DNA from: Pontibacter sp. HSC-36F09 | GTDB taxonomy: Bacteria > Bacteroidota > Bacteroidia > Cytophagales > Hymenobacteraceae | NCBI RefSeq assembly: GCF_024171605.1 | Contig: NZ_JALKAA010000001.1 | Span: 434,001-498,000 of the forward strand | Direction: 5' to 3' | Length of the DNA stretch: 64,000 bases | Shown here: one piece after another, positions 26,932 to 36,373 of the stretch | Numbering within the stretch: position 1 is the stretch's first letter | Layout: each line of letters begins with the position of its first letter | Notes under the pieces: model-generated | Databases searched by the model: none | Told to the model about the DNA's origin: nothing | The model's input: only the letters and a program-made list of their open reading frames with translations | Position numbers and translations under genes: made by a program

Positions 26932-28437
26932 ATGGAGAACATAAATGTTGAACTGATATTATTTGCTATTGCTATTCTCTTTTTTGTAAGTATCATGGCC
27001 GGAAAAGCAGGGCACAGATTCGGTGTTCCCGCTTTATTGCTGTTCCTTTCAATAGGTATGATCTCAGGTAGCGACGGCCTGGGCATACAGTTCCAAAACA
27101 TCCAGATTGCTCAGATTATCGGTACGGTGGCACTGTGTATCATTCTTTTCTCGGGCGGTATGGACACCAAGATCGCCGACATCCGTCCGGTCATAGCGCA
27201 AGGTGTCGTGCTGGCCACTATCGGCGTATTTCTCACTGCTTTAGTGACGGGCTTTGCCATCTGGTGGGTATTGGGCATGACGATGGAGTCTGCAGGTATA
27301 GGCCTGACCACTTCGATGCTTCTGGCGGCCACCATGTCCTCCACTGACTCGGCCTCTGTTTTCTCGATTCTCCGCTCCAAGAGCCTAAACCTCAAAAACA
27401 ACCTCCGCCCTATGCTGGAGCTGGAAAGCGGCAGTAACGACCCGATGGCCTATATCCTGACCATCACGCTCATTGAGATTATATTAATGGAAAGTGGCGT
27501 GAACTATTGGGCGGCAGGCGGCATGTTGCTGGTGCAGTTGATTGTAGGCGCGGTTGCTGGTTATGTGTTAGGCAGACTGGCTATACGGCTGATCAACTAC
27601 GTGGACATAGACAACAGCTCGCTCTACCCAATCCTGGTTTTCACTGTCTGTATCTTCATTTTCTCGGCTACCTACTTTATCAAAGGCAATGGTTTCCTGG
27701 CAGTATACATTGGTGGCCTCGTGATTGGCAATTCTAAGTTCGTACATAAGCGCTCTTCGCTCAACTTCTTCGATGGCATGGCCTGGATGAGCCAACTGCT
27801 TTTGTTCCTTACCTTGGGCCTGCTCGTTAATCCGCATGAACTGGTGCCGCTCATCGTACCCGGCCTGATTATCAGCTTCCTGATGATATTCATAACCCGT
27901 CCGCTGAGCGTGTTCCTGTGCCTGCTGCCTTTCCGCAGCATGAGTACCAAAGACAAAACCTACGTGTCGTGGGTGGGACTGAGGGGAGCCGTGCCCATTA
28001 TCTTTGCCATTTTACCGCTGGCCGCAGATGTGCCGCATGCCCGCCTGATATTCAATATCGTATTTTTCTGTACGCTGATATCGCTGATAGTGCAGGGCAC
28101 GACACTCTCGCAGGTGGCGGTCTGGCTGGGGCTGGCCGAGAAGCCGAAGGAGCTTCACAAGCTGAAGGATTTCGACATCGAGTTTTCCGATGAGATCAAA
28201 TCCATCACAACTGAGATCAACATTACGGAACAGATGCTGGCAAACGGCAGCTACCTGATGGATCTGCCGCTACCAGACAAGACGCTCGCCGTAATGGTGA
28301 AACGAGACGACAAATACTTTGTACCGAAAGGCAAAACGGCGCTGCAGGAAGATGACAAGCTACTCATCATCACAGACGACCTGGACGCCCTGATGCAGAA
28401 CATGCAGAGCTTGGGAAGCACCACTAGCAAGTTGTAA
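26932..28437 (+). CDS. Potassium/proton antiporter, CPA1 family with C-terminal RCK_C domain (NhaP2/CvrA-like)
   Basis: 501 residues. The first about 390 carry 12 hydrophobic segments with SSTDSASVFSILRSKSL and ELESGSNDPMAYILTITLIE (the ND ion-binding pair of CPA1 exchangers) and WVGLRGAVPIIFAILPL. Residues about 410-495 form a TrkA_C-like domain (LPLPDKTLAVMVKRDDKYFV), the ligand-binding regulatory part found in NhaP2/CvrA. Role: K+ (or Na+) efflux against H+ for pH and turgor control. Two TAnnTTTG-like boxes precede it (26827-26834 and 26877-26884). A hairpin overlaps the stop codon. Confidence 0.92.
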   Translation: MENINVELILFAIAILFFVSIMAGKAGHRFGVPALLLFLSIGMISGSDGLGIQFQNIQIAQIIGTVALCIILFSGGMDTKIADIRPVIAQGVVLATIGVFLTALVTGFAIWWVLGMTMESAGIGLTTSMLLAATMSSTDSASVFSILRSKSLNLKNNLRPMLELESGSNDPMAYILTITLIEIILMESGVNYWAAGGMLLVQLIVGAVAGYVLGRLAIRLINYVDIDNSSLYPILVFTVCIFIFSATYFIKGNGFLAVYIGGLVIGNSKFVHKRSSLNFFDGMAWMSQLLLFLTLGLLVNPHELVPLIVPGLIISFLMIFITRPLSVFLCLLPFRSMSTKDKTYVSWVGLRGAVPIIFAILPLAADVPHARLIFNIVFFCTLISLIVQGTTLSQVAVWLGLAEKPKELHKLKDFDIEFSDEIKSITTEINITEQMLANGSYLMDLPLPDKTLAVMVKRDDKYFVPKGKTALQEDDKLLIITDDLDALMQNMQSLGSTTSKL

Positions 28438-28462
28438 AGCGCTCCTATAGCGAAGCGCTTTT
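28436..28462 (+). terminator. Terminator overlapping the antiporter stop codon
   Basis: AAAGCGCT/AGCGCTTT perfect 8-bp stem with 10-base loop and TTTT; its first two bases are part of the stop codon. Confidence 0.7.
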
Positions 28463-28474
28463 CAGTACTGTCTG

Positions 28475-29233
28475 TCAGGCGTACTGCAACTGCTCCTGAA
28501 TCTCAATAATATCTGTTGCAGGCACCGCCGTGTTAACTGAAAGCTCACCCATTAAAGGCCGGGCCGGATATCCGTTAGCATCATCCAGCATATGGTCCAG
28601 CATCAATTTAGCTAGTGCCTCCACCTGACTGTCAGTGGCGTCCGCAATCTGAACACGGCAGGCAATTACAGCAGGAGCTCCCAGGCGCTTGAGAAGCGGG
28701 TAAAATTTGTAACGCTTGTTGGCCAAAGCAGCACGCAGCGAGCGCCCTCCATAAAATTCCTGCAGGTCCTGGCAATCATACTGCTGCGTCTGCGCTTCCG
28801 TCAGGTATAGCCACACAAGCCCCTGCTGGTTTTTGAAATCCTCGCCTTTTACAAAATGTATCAACTCCAATTCTGCCTCAACACCATCCTCCGGTGACGC
28901 AAGGAGAGTGGACATATTTTTCAGCCCCGCTGCCAGCGTTTTCAAACTGAGTGGCAACAAGCCTTTCTGAAGCACTTTATCAGGTGAGATGAGCCTGGTA
29001 CAGTGATATGCCTTAATAGCATAGCTACGAAGCATGATTGCCAATTGCTTCTGGGCTCTTACATAAATGGAGTCAGGTATATTTGAAAGCCAGCTCTTTC
29101 CCTGCAGGTTTTTGGCTAGTTCCAGTTCACGCTCCTGGCTGATACGGGCCACGTTTGGGCTTACATAGTCAAGAATCTCCTGTGGCCAGGTAGTGGTGTC
29201 TTCTAGTATGATCAGAGTTGTATCGTTAGTCAT
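28475..29233 (-). CDS. Protein of unknown function with an ADP-ribosyltransferase-like N-terminal motif
   Basis: 252 residues from ATG 29233 (MTNDTTLIILEDTTTWPQEI); the frame extends 23 residues upstream but without a convincing start. I do not recognise the family. The segment AYHCTRLISPDKVLQKGLLP at about 92-111 has the 'H-x-[ST]...I...GL' look seen in ADP-ribosyltransferase-fold proteins (His followed by a basic residue near the NAD site, then a Gly-Leu turn). No membrane segment or signal. Neighbours are antiporters and a small secreted protein, giving no functional hint. Confidence 0.65.
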   Translation of the reverse strand: MTNDTTLIILEDTTTWPQEILDYVSPNVARISQERELELAKNLQGKSWLSNIPDSIYVRAQKQLAIMLRSYAIKAYHCTRLISPDKVLQKGLLPLSLKTLAAGLKNMSTLLASPEDGVEAELELIHFVKGEDFKNQQGLVWLYLTEAQTQQYDCQDLQEFYGGRSLRAALANKRYKFYPLLKRLGAPAVIACRVQIADATDSQVEALAKLMLDHMLDDANGYPARPLMGELSVNTAVPATDIIEIQEQLQYA

Positions 29234-29477
29234 TTTATTAGCATAATTAAGAATTGTGTAAATAATGTAACTGCATAACAGCAGCTGTACAGGGCAGACC
29301 ACAGGTATAGGCGAACGGCCCTCCGGAATTGGATCATTCCGGGCAGTGGCTTAGGTAGGGTATAATGGAATCTAAGTAATCGTCGGGCAGACTGCGTCCT
29401 TTACAGCAAAGCGTATACCTACCAGTCAGGTAAGTTTGCTTTGCCAATAAATGGGCATGCGTAGCAAGAAAAGCTGT
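29234..29477. other. Intergenic gap with imperfect inverted repeat
   Basis: Holds no gene. GCAAAGC at about 29404-29410 and GCTTTGC near 29432-29438 flank an ACCT/AGGT pair, giving a weak interrupted dyad that includes one TATACCT word. Its role is unclear. Confidence 0.35.
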
Positions 29478-29855
29478 CTAAGGGGCTTGCGGTTGAATGG
29501 ACCGATAGAAGTATTTGAAAAAGCCGTCTCTGCCGGGGGCTCTGGGGGCATAAGGCGGAATAACCTCATCTGAAGGTATGAGGAAAGTAAAGCTCTTTAA
29601 CGGCGTTCCTGCCTTTTGGAGACCAAAATACAGGCCGGTAGGCGGGGTGGCATCCTGAGAAAGACGCTGCTTCCCCTGCGAAAGGATAGAACCCGTTTCG
29701 TGCCGTGTGACCGCAACGGATTCGGGTAGCGCGGAGAATTTAGATTCAGTGACACAACCTGATGCCGCATACCCGTTGCTCATGAAAATCACGAACAACA
29801 CGAAGGCCATCATCAAAGGCCTGACAAAGGTGGATATGTGAACGCCGCTTATCAT
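29478..29855 (-). CDS. Small secreted protein with C-terminal RAPG/SIQPxAP motif (copy 2)
   Basis: 125 residues from ATG 29855 (a TTG four codons earlier is also in frame). HISTFVRPLMMAFVLFVIFM is a signal-peptide-like stretch ending near NGYAASGC; the Cys could make it a lipoprotein. The final segment IPSDEVIPPYAPRAPGRDGF then FKYFYRSIQPQAP matches the end of the protein at 20712-21083 (shared P-S/T-DE-x2-P-x-YA-x-RAPG, F/Y-F and SIQP-x-AP). The rest of the two proteins diverges. Family not recognised; function unknown. A good promoter, TTG-N20-TATATTTG, sits just before the start. Confidence 0.65.
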   Translation of the reverse strand: MISGVHISTFVRPLMMAFVLFVIFMSNGYAASGCVTESKFSALPESVAVTRHETGSILSQGKQRLSQDATPPTGLYFGLQKAGTPLKSFTFLIPSDEVIPPYAPRAPGRDGFFKYFYRSIQPQAP

Positions 29856-29864
29856 CACTACTAA

Positions 29865-29895
29865 CAAATATAATCATTTTAAGCTAACGCGGCAA
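29865..29895 (-). promoter_or_regulatory. Bacteroidota-type promoter before small secreted protein copy 2
   Basis: On the minus strand TTG (29893-29895), 20 bases, then TATATTTG (29865-29872). The -7 box ends 9 bases before the ATG, so the mRNA would be nearly leaderless, as in copy 1. Confidence 0.55.
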
Positions 29896-29902
29896 CCTCC
29901 TT

Positions 29903-30988
29903 TCAGGTGTCCAGCCTGTTAGCTCGCTTCCGCAGCAGAAAGTCAGCCAGCACGAGCGCGGCCATGGCATCCACGATCGGGACGGCGCGTGGCAACACAC
30001 AAGGGTCGTGGCGGCCTTTGCCCTGCAGGGTGATCTCCTCGCCGGCATCGTTGATGGTTTGCTGCGGCTGCAGGATAGTGGCAACCGGCTTAAAGGCTAC
30101 ATTAAAGTAAATGTCCTGCCCGTTGCTGATGCCGCCCTGTATACCGCCGGAGTGGTTGGTGCGGGTGCGCACATTGCCCTGTTCATCGGTATAGAATTGG
30201 TCATTATGCTGTGAACCACGCAGTTTCACCCCCTCGAAGCCACTGCCATATTCAAAACCTTTCACGGCATTGATACTCAGCATGGCCTTGCCCAGCTCTG
30301 CGTGTAATTTGTCAAACACCGGTTCGCCCAGTCCAACCGGAACGCCCTGTACCACGCAGCTTACCACACCGCCAATGGTATCCAGGCTATCACGGGCGTC
30401 TTCTATCAACCCGATCATACGGGCAGCTGTTGTACCGTCAGGGCATCGCACTTTGTTGCTATCGATCTGCGAGAGGTCGAGCTTGGCGTAATGCTTACGC
30501 ACTTTTATACCTCCCACCTGCGACACATAGGAGCGCACCGTGATGCCGTAGTGCTGCAACAGCTTGGCTGCCAAAGCACCTGCTGCCACACGTGCCACTG
30601 TTTCGCGGGCCGAGCTGCGGCCACCGCCCCGGTGATCGCGCAGGCCATACTTAGCGGTATAGGTATAGTCGGCGTGCGAAGGACGGAAAGCCTGGGCCAC
30701 ATGCGAGTAGTCGTGGCTTGCCTGGTCTTTGTTGCCCACCACCAACGCAATCGGGGTGCCTGTTGTTTTGCCTTCAAACACACCGGAGAGTATCGTCACC
30801 TTGTCTTCTTCTTTGCGGGGAGTCGTGATGTCGGACTGGCCGGGTCGGCGACGGTCCAGGGCGGTTTGTATCTCCCCTGCTGTGATCTCCAGTCCCGCAG
30901 GGCAGCCATCTACAATCACGCCTACTGCCACGCCGTGGGACTCGCCAAAGGTGGTTATTTTGAAAATCTTACCGTATGAATTGCTCAT
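29903..30988 (-). CDS. aroC: Chorismate synthase
   Basis: 361 residues, normal length. [20 protein letters not shown] at 4-23 is chorismate synthase signature 1; [20 protein letters not shown] (about 123-142) is signature 2, and [20 protein letters not shown] matches the third. It makes chorismate from EPSP with reduced FMN, the last step of the shikimate pathway. Its ATG overlaps the batD stop by four bases (ATGA), so translation is probably coupled. No other shikimate genes are nearby. Confidence 0.97.
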   Translation of the reverse strand: MSNSYGKIFKITTFGESHGVAVGVIVDGCPAGLEITAGEIQTALDRRRPGQSDITTPRKEEDKVTILSGVFEGKTTGTPIALVVGNKDQASHDYSHVAQAFRPSHADYTYTAKYGLRDHRGGGRSSARETVARVAAGALAAKLLQHYGITVRSYVSQVGGIKVRKHYAKLDLSQIDSNKVRCPDGTTAARMIGLIEDARDSLDTIGGVVSCVVQGVPVGLGEPVFDKLHAELGKAMLSINAVKGFEYGSGFEGVKLRGSQHNDQFYTDEQGNVRTRTNHSGGIQGGISNGQDIYFNVAFKPVATILQPQQTINDAGEEITLQGKGRHDPCVLPRAVPIVDAMAALVLADFLLRKRANRLDT

Positions 30989-32424
30989 TTGATGTTCCGA
31001 TACTTTAAGAAGATGAATCCTGACAAGGCCAGCAGCACCAGCAGGATAATGTTCGTATAGCGCTTAATGACTTCGTCCTGATAGAGACTGACCAGGGTAT
31101 GGTCTTCGTTTTCGATGATCTTGTAAAAAGGGCCCAGATCGCGGGCCAGCACCATGGTGCCAGCTTCGGCTATACCTGTTACCGTCACGCTCAGCTCGGA
31201 TTGGAGCGTGTCGTACGTAGCGGTTACCGGATTGAAATAGATCCACTGGAAGTCGTTGGCCAGGTTATAGGTGCCTGGCACGCGGCCGAGCACCGAGTAG
31301 GTGAAGCGCTTCACCCCTTGTACACGCCCGGCACGCAGCGTGATGTCCTGCCGCATATCGGGCGGATAAAAGTCGAGTGTACCGGTAGTTGTTGGGCTTG
31401 GAGGCATGATAGCGGCCAGGTTTCCCTCGCCTTCCAGCTCGAACATATACCTGAAGCTTTTGTTCAGCGGCACTGACTGGCTCGAAAGGCCCTCCCGTAA
31501 GGTATACTCCCCGACGGGCACCATGTCGCGCAGCGGGTGCTGCGGCAGCTCTTTGACAGGTATAATGTGCTCGCGGGCAAAGAAGGTCTTATAGCCTTCC
31601 ATCCTATCTTCGAGCAGCGTAGGGTTCACGGCCACTTTGTACTTGAGCATGCGCAGTGACAGCTTCGGGAAGTGAAGCGGTTCGGTTGTAAGCGGGTATA
31701 GCACCGCTTCATACAACCTGAAGCGCAGGTATGGCTCACCCTGCACCACTACCTGCTCAGGCGTTACTTCGTCAATCTCAAACACTTCCTCCCAGGCATT
31801 GGGCTGTTTCAGCTGGCGCAGTATACCTGTTATCTGGTTGCCAAAATCATGAAAGTCCAGCAGCCGCTGATCTGCCTCGGCCAGGTAGAAGTATAGCACA
31901 ATGTTCAGGCCCTCGCCCACGTATACCTCCTTCTTATCGGTGTAAAGTGTCAGAAAGGCATTGTCTTCCTGGTCCACATACTCCTGGGGTTTCGCTTCGC
32001 CCTGCTCGGGCTGCTCAGGTATAACCAGCTCCGGCTCCTGGGGACTGACGGTGGCCATCGGCCCCACCTTGATCTTCGTGCCGGCCGATTTCAGGGGCTG
32101 TCCATTCACGGTCATGCTGAAGGGCTTGAGCTCGTAGTCCCCTTCGGCCAGGGCAGCGTAATTCTGGGTGATGGTGAGCACCGTAGTGGTCTTGCCCCCT
32201 GCTATGACCGTTTTGGTGGACGAAAAGCGGTTGCTTTTTTTAAAGCCCTCTATCTCCGGAAAAGGAGAATAATCCTTGAGTTGCTGATCCTGCAGCCGGA
32301 TGGAGACCGTGAAGTAGGTGTTGATGGGCAGCGGACTTTTCCCTAGCTCAATGCGGGCCTGCTGCCCAAAAGCGGGCACCAACACCAACAGGTATAACAG
32401 CACAAGTAGGAAAGTCAGGCGCAT
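30985..32424 (-). CDS. batD: BatD family protein (envelope protein of the MoxR/Bat type)
   Basis: 479 residues. A signal peptide ([20 protein letters not shown]) is followed by beta-rich domains ([40 protein letters not shown]) typical of BatD, and a C-terminal membrane helix at about 453-472 ([19 protein letters not shown] segment) before a short cytosolic tail. In Bacteroides the Bat proteins act with MoxR ATPases and were named for aerotolerance. Here it is alone with aroC rather than in a bat operon; the only MoxR gene in the window lies 21 kb away. Confidence 0.85.
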   Translation of the reverse strand: MRLTFLLVLLYLLVLVPAFGQQARIELGKSPLPINTYFTVSIRLQDQQLKDYSPFPEIEGFKKSNRFSSTKTVIAGGKTTTVLTITQNYAALAEGDYELKPFSMTVNGQPLKSAGTKIKVGPMATVSPQEPELVIPEQPEQGEAKPQEYVDQEDNAFLTLYTDKKEVYVGEGLNIVLYFYLAEADQRLLDFHDFGNQITGILRQLKQPNAWEEVFEIDEVTPEQVVVQGEPYLRFRLYEAVLYPLTTEPLHFPKLSLRMLKYKVAVNPTLLEDRMEGYKTFFAREHIIPVKELPQHPLRDMVPVGEYTLREGLSSQSVPLNKSFRYMFELEGEGNLAAIMPPSPTTTGTLDFYPPDMRQDITLRAGRVQGVKRFTYSVLGRVPGTYNLANDFQWIYFNPVTATYDTLQSELSVTVTGIAEAGTMVLARDLGPFYKIIENEDHTLVSLYQDEVIKRYTNIILLVLLALSGFIFLKYRNIK

Positions 32425-32714
32425 AATTCAGGTATAATAGCAAATCTACAAATTCTTGTCGCTATACACCGGAATATTATAGTTCAATTTTCAGGAGTCT
32501 GCCCTTTTCTCTGCCAGGGGCTAATTGGCCGTTTCCATAAAATACAGGCTTGTTTTGAGCGTTCTGACACTAGCCAAGGAGTAGAGACCGGCTTGGTTTT
32601 TTCATTCAGAATCAACTGATTAACATAGAATTTTACAAATTAATCAGTGCTGAATGAACTTTTTAGACTAATTTCGTATATTATAATAGAATACCGAGAT
32701 ACCAAACCATAATA
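32425..32714. other. Intergenic gap without recognised features
   Basis: 290 bases between divergent genes. Apart from two AGGTATA/TATACC-type words near 32430 and AT-rich DNA towards the small gene at 32715, nothing specific was seen. Confidence 0.4.
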
Positions 32715-32906
32715 ATGCTGGAGTACGTTAAAACGATCTTGTTGAAGGTGAGCTTCGACAAAATGCTGTTCGAGAAAGAATTGAGAAAAGCTTTTAAAGT
32801 GCTGATTCCCGATGAACTCAAGCAGTTGAAACAATGGTGCTATGAAAAATTTTCGGAGCGGTACCTCTTTGTGTTGAACAAGGTATTCTCCAGAGCTCAG
32901 GTCTGA
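32715..32906 (+). CDS. Small conserved-looking protein of unknown function (63 residues)
   Basis: [20 protein letters not shown] starts a highly charged helical protein with two Phe/Leu-rich helices (10-32 and 36-60) and one Trp-Cys pair (KQWCYEKF). I recall very similar 60-65-residue proteins in other cytophagaleans, but this is memory, not a search. Its 3' end overlaps the queG stop by 10 bases in convergent orientation. The upstream DNA is AT-rich. Function unknown. Confidence 0.6.
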   Translation: MLEYVKTILLKVSFDKMLFEKELRKAFKVLIPDELKQLKQWCYEKFSERYLFVLNKVFSRAQV

Positions 32907-33844
32907 GAATCGGGGCTTTGCTCAACAAAGCGGATATTGCGCAGTAGGCCATTGTAACCTGTTCGTTTCACAGCTGATTTCTTGAACAGCTGCGCAAAGA
33001 CCTCCTGTGTAATTTCCTCCCAGTCCGACTTCTTCATTTCCTTCAGCTGCGGGTGCGGCTCAAAGGCTGGCTCCTGGTGCGGCTTGCTGAACCGGTTCCA
33101 GGGGCATACATCCTGGCAGATGTCGCAGCCGAATATCCAGTTACCGAACTTCCCGTTCATGTCCTGCGGCAGCTGGTCTTTCAGCTCGATGGTGAAGTAA
33201 GAGATGCACTTGCTGCCGTCTACCACATAAGGCGCCACGATCGCGTCGGTCGGGCAGGCGTCCAGACAGCGGGTGCAGGAGCCACAGTAGTCTTTGATCG
33301 GTCCGTCGTACTCCAGGTCCAGGTCGATGATCAGTTCGGCGATGAAGAAGAAGCTGCCCACCTGCGGCGTAATCAGGTTCGAGTTCTTTCCCACCCAGCC
33401 CAGTCCGCTCTTCTTAGCCCAGGCCTTGTCAAGCACCGGGGCAGAGTCTACGAAGCAGCGGCCGCCCACTTCCCCTACCTCCTCGTTGATGTAGTTGAGC
33501 AGCGTTTTCAGCTTGTCTTTGATCACAAAGTGGTAGTCGGTGCCGTAAGCGTACTTCGACACTTTATAGGTATCCTCGCCGGACTGCTGGTTTTCTTTTT
33601 CGGGGTAGTAGTTGAGCAGCAGCGACACCACCGATTTGGCCCCTTCCACGAGCAGCCGCGGGTCCAGCCGCTTGTCGAAGTGGTTTTCCATGTAGTGCAT
33701 CTGCCCATGCATGTTCTGCTTCAGCCAGTTCTCCAGCCGCGGCGCCTCCTCCTCCAGAAAATCAGCTTTGGAAATGCCACAGTACATGAAGCCCAGTTCC
33801 TGCGCTTTCTGCTTGATGAGGTATGTAGTTTGTGCTTTGTTCAA
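32897..33844 (-). CDS. queG: Epoxyqueuosine reductase
   Basis: 315 residues. The two ferredoxin-type 4Fe-4S motifs [17 protein letters not shown] (about 188-204) and [13 protein letters not shown] (about 238-250), plus [10 protein letters not shown] and [20 protein letters not shown] (with the catalytic Asp) identify QueG, the cobalamin-dependent enzyme that makes queuosine from epoxyqueuosine in tRNA. The start [19 protein letters not shown] is the first Met of the frame. The promoter region holds the perfect 16-base palindrome AGGTATAGCTATACCT at 33861-33876. Confidence 0.96.
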   Translation of the reverse strand: MNKAQTTYLIKQKAQELGFMYCGISKADFLEEEAPRLENWLKQNMHGQMHYMENHFDKRLDPRLLVEGAKSVVSLLLNYYPEKENQQSGEDTYKVSKYAYGTDYHFVIKDKLKTLLNYINEEVGEVGGRCFVDSAPVLDKAWAKKSGLGWVGKNSNLITPQVGSFFFIAELIIDLDLEYDGPIKDYCGSCTRCLDACPTDAIVAPYVVDGSKCISYFTIELKDQLPQDMNGKFGNWIFGCDICQDVCPWNRFSKPHQEPAFEPHPQLKEMKKSDWEEITQEVFAQLFKKSAVKRTGYNGLLRNIRFVEQSPDSQT

Positions 33845-33860
33845 AATAAGCGTGTCGCTC

Positions 33861-33876
33861 AGGTATAGCTATACCT
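33861..33876. repeat. Perfect palindrome made of two AGGTATA words
   Basis: AGGTATAGCTATACCT, two head-to-head copies of the window's overrepresented word, 17 bases upstream of queG. It could be an operator or just two words meeting. Confidence 0.6.
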
Positions 33877-34257
33877 TGAGGAGAACAAATTTAGGGAGAA
33901 AAAAGTCCGATTCGACACGTGCACGGTATTTTACAAGTTAAATAAAAGCAAAAATCATTTAACTATCTAGACAACTGAAGAATAACCTCGAATACTTTAC
34001 TCAACACACCTTACTTAAATACAATTTATCCACAATTATAACATAGGTTGTATATTAAAATAATATTATTACTATCTTCATATAGTAATTCCTTACTATA
34101 TCAAAATCATATCTAAATTCTTAGTAGAAGTTATGTTCTAGTTTGGAAAATTGGCTGATGATTTTGATCTGTAGAATAGCGTAGAGCACCTACAATTGCT
34201 TTTAGAGTTGGTATCTAATAAGAAGTTGTTTTGTATACTAAATTTATTCTTCCAACA
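33877..34257. other. AT-rich stretch with a 9-bp palindrome
   Basis: About 380 bases, visibly much more AT-rich than the host sequence and free of the AGGTATA word. It contains ATATAGTAA-TTCC-TTACTATAT at 34080-34101 and no gene. It belongs with the antirepressor gene as one island. Confidence 0.6.
34080..34101. promoter_or_regulatory. Candidate operator palindrome upstream of the antirepressor-like gene
   Basis: Perfect 9-bp arms ATATAGTAA/TTACTATAT around TTCC, 156 bases before the gene. No U-run, so an operator fits better than a terminator; this is inference. Confidence 0.4.
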
Positions 34258-35034
34258 ATGGTGAACATTTTTTATTCCCCGAAAGGAACCCCTTATGTAT
34301 GTGCAAGCGATCTACATGCTCACTTGGAGATTAGTTCTCCATTGAATGAATGGTTCTCTCATATGACAGGTTATGGCTTTGTACTGAACGAGGATTATAG
34401 TTATCACACTAAACTGGTCGCTCTACCTAACGGAGGCCACAGTGAGAAAAAGGATTGGGCTATACAGTTAGATATGGCTAAGCACATAGCCATGATACAA
34501 CGAACAGATAAAGGCAAAGCATTACGAGATTATCTTCTGCGCCTTGATAAAGAGGTAAATGAAGGAGCTAGACTAAATCACCTACAGATATCAGCATTAT
34601 TTGATCTTTGTAAAGTTATGGGATTCTTCTCTGTACAAAATATGCTTCAAAGAGAGCACTTTGAATTTATGGAAAGGCCCAAAAACTGGTGGGATTACCG
34701 TGCAAAGCTTTTTGGATATTCAAAAAAGCAGCTTCAAGACATGATGCATGCAATAGGAAAGAGGTATACTTCTGAGCGGCAAGCATTACTTCACCTAAAA
34801 AAGCATGAACTAATACGTCAAGCTACGATTGATCTATTCATTGCGATGGGCAAATCAACCATTTATGCAAAAAATATGGGCAGCTTTATAGAGACTATCG
34901 CTAAAGAAATAAAGCCTGAAATCTATAATGACAATGGCCTTTTATTAGATTTTAAAAGCCCGGCTCAAATAAAGACAATCTCCCTATTGCAGAACAGAAA
35001 TGACCGTTCCAAACTGTTAGACAGCTTAGCCTAG
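34258..35034 (+). CDS. Phage-type antirepressor (AntA/AntB-like N-terminal domain)
   Basis: 258 residues from ATG 34258. Residues 1-85 (YVCASDLHAHLEISSPLNEW; WAIQLDMAKHIAMIQRTDKG, then KALRDYLLRLDKEV) match the AntA/AntB antirepressor domain that begins with a short 'ASDLHxxLE' helix and a 'DMAKxIAMIQRTxKG' segment. The C-terminal part (about 100-258) is charged and helical, not recognised. In phages such proteins lift repression. Here it is a single gene in AT-rich DNA with rare codons and only one GGTATA word, with no other phage genes nearby, so probably a mobile-element remnant or domesticated regulator. A TTG at 34231 is an alternative start. Confidence 0.75.
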   Translation: MVNIFYSPKGTPYVCASDLHAHLEISSPLNEWFSHMTGYGFVLNEDYSYHTKLVALPNGGHSEKKDWAIQLDMAKHIAMIQRTDKGKALRDYLLRLDKEVNEGARLNHLQISALFDLCKVMGFFSVQNMLQREHFEFMERPKNWWDYRAKLFGYSKKQLQDMMHAIGKRYTSERQALLHLKKHELIRQATIDLFIAMGKSTIYAKNMGSFIETIAKEIKPEIYNDNGLLLDFKSPAQIKTISLLQNRNDRSKLLDSLA

Positions 35035-35070
35035 TTCATAACTATATAATAGTACAATACGGCAAAAACA

Positions 35071-35099
35071 AAAAAAGCAGGCCTATAGCCTGCTTTTTT
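35071..35099 (-). terminator. Bidirectional terminator between antirepressor and ruvB
   Basis: AAAAAAGCAGGC/GCCTGCTTTTTT perfect 12-bp stem, 5-base loop, with T-runs on both strands; 37 bases past the antirepressor stop and 20 past the ruvB stop. Confidence 0.88.
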
Positions 35100-35118
35100 A
35101 ATATATCACAAACAATTA

Positions 35119-36162
35119 TTACTCAACCTGATCAAACAAACCACCAGCCACTACCTGCTGTGGCGGAATTTTACCTAAGTGGCGGTAGGCAGCTTCTGTC
35201 GCCTCGCGTCCGCGGGCGGTGCGCTTGATGTAGCCTTCCTGGATCAGGAACGGCTCGTATACCTCCTCAATTGTCTCTGCCTCTTCGCCGCAAGCCGTCG
35301 CGATGGTAGATAGGCCTACCGGACCACCTTTGTACTTGTCGATGATGCAGGACAGGATGCGCTTGTCCATATCATCCAAGCCATTGTGGTCTACATCCAG
35401 GGCAGCCAGGGCGAAACGCGCGATCTCCACGTCGATGGTACCATTGCTCTTCACCTGTGCAAAGTCGCGGGTACGGCGCAGCAGGTTGTTAGCGATACGC
35501 GGCGTACCACGGCTACGGCGGGCTATCTCGAAAGCGGCATCCTCATGTATAGGGGCACCTAATAAAGCAGAAGAACGCTTCACAATCGAAGTCAGCAACT
35601 CGGCATCGTAATACTCCAGACGTGAGTTAATGCTGAAACGGGCGCGCAGCGGTGCTGTCAGCAAGCCGGAACGTGTCGTGGCTCCGATCAGCGTAAACGG
35701 GTTCAGGCTGATCTGCACAGAGCGGGCGTTCGGACCAGAATCGAGCATAATGTCGATCTTGTAGTCCTCCATGGCCGAGTACAGGTACTCTTCCACAATC
35801 GGGTTAAGTCGGTGAATCTCGTCGATGAACAGCACATCGTTCGGATCGAGGTTGGTGAGCAAACCGGCCAGGTCGCTTGGCTTGTCCAGCACCGGTCCGG
35901 AGGTCATTTTTATACCTGCGTCCAGCTCCGAAGCAATGATATGCGACAGTGTGGTTTTACCCAGGCCGGGAGGTCCGTGCAGCAGCACATGGTCCAAGGC
36001 CTCGCCACGGTTTTTGGCCGCCAGCACAAATATCTTGAGGTTCTCCACCACCTTGGCCTGCCCCGTAAAGTCGGCAAAGCTCAGCGGACGAAGCGCCTTG
36101 TCTATGTCTTTTTCGACCGGCGACATGTAGTCGTTACTGCCAGTCAGGTAATCTTCTCTCAT
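35119..36162 (-). CDS. ruvB: Holliday junction branch-migration helicase RuvB
   Basis: 347 residues, normal length. [20 protein letters not shown], Walker [19 protein letters not shown], Walker [21 protein letters not shown], the arginine-finger region [19 protein letters not shown] and the C-terminal winged helix ([20 protein letters not shown]) are all present. RuvB hexamers drive branch migration at Holliday junctions with RuvA. ruvA and ruvC are not adjacent. Monocistronic. Confidence 0.98.
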   Translation of the reverse strand: MREDYLTGSNDYMSPVEKDIDKALRPLSFADFTGQAKVVENLKIFVLAAKNRGEALDHVLLHGPPGLGKTTLSHIIASELDAGIKMTSGPVLDKPSDLAGLLTNLDPNDVLFIDEIHRLNPIVEEYLYSAMEDYKIDIMLDSGPNARSVQISLNPFTLIGATTRSGLLTAPLRARFSINSRLEYYDAELLTSIVKRSSALLGAPIHEDAAFEIARRSRGTPRIANNLLRRTRDFAQVKSNGTIDVEIARFALAALDVDHNGLDDMDKRILSCIIDKYKGGPVGLSTIATACGEEAETIEEVYEPFLIQEGYIKRTARGREATEAAYRHLGKIPPQQVVAGGLFDQVE

Positions 36163-36373
36163 AAAAATGCTATCTGATTTAGCGCTTTCTGCTATACCTA
36201 AAGGTAACAGTTTCAGCGTCGCTTTCGCTCCATTTCTGCCTACGAATTTACTAAATTTTGCTAACTATATTATAGTGATTCATTAAAAATCTAATTAGGT
36301 TAGCAAAATACAGGATTTGTTTAAGAATCTGATATACCTGTGTTACCTTGCAAGACTTAACAACAAGCTCCCG

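Noticed and set aside
33053..33868. 271-codon plus-strand frame
   Set aside because: Antisense to queG, whose iron-sulfur motifs are certain.
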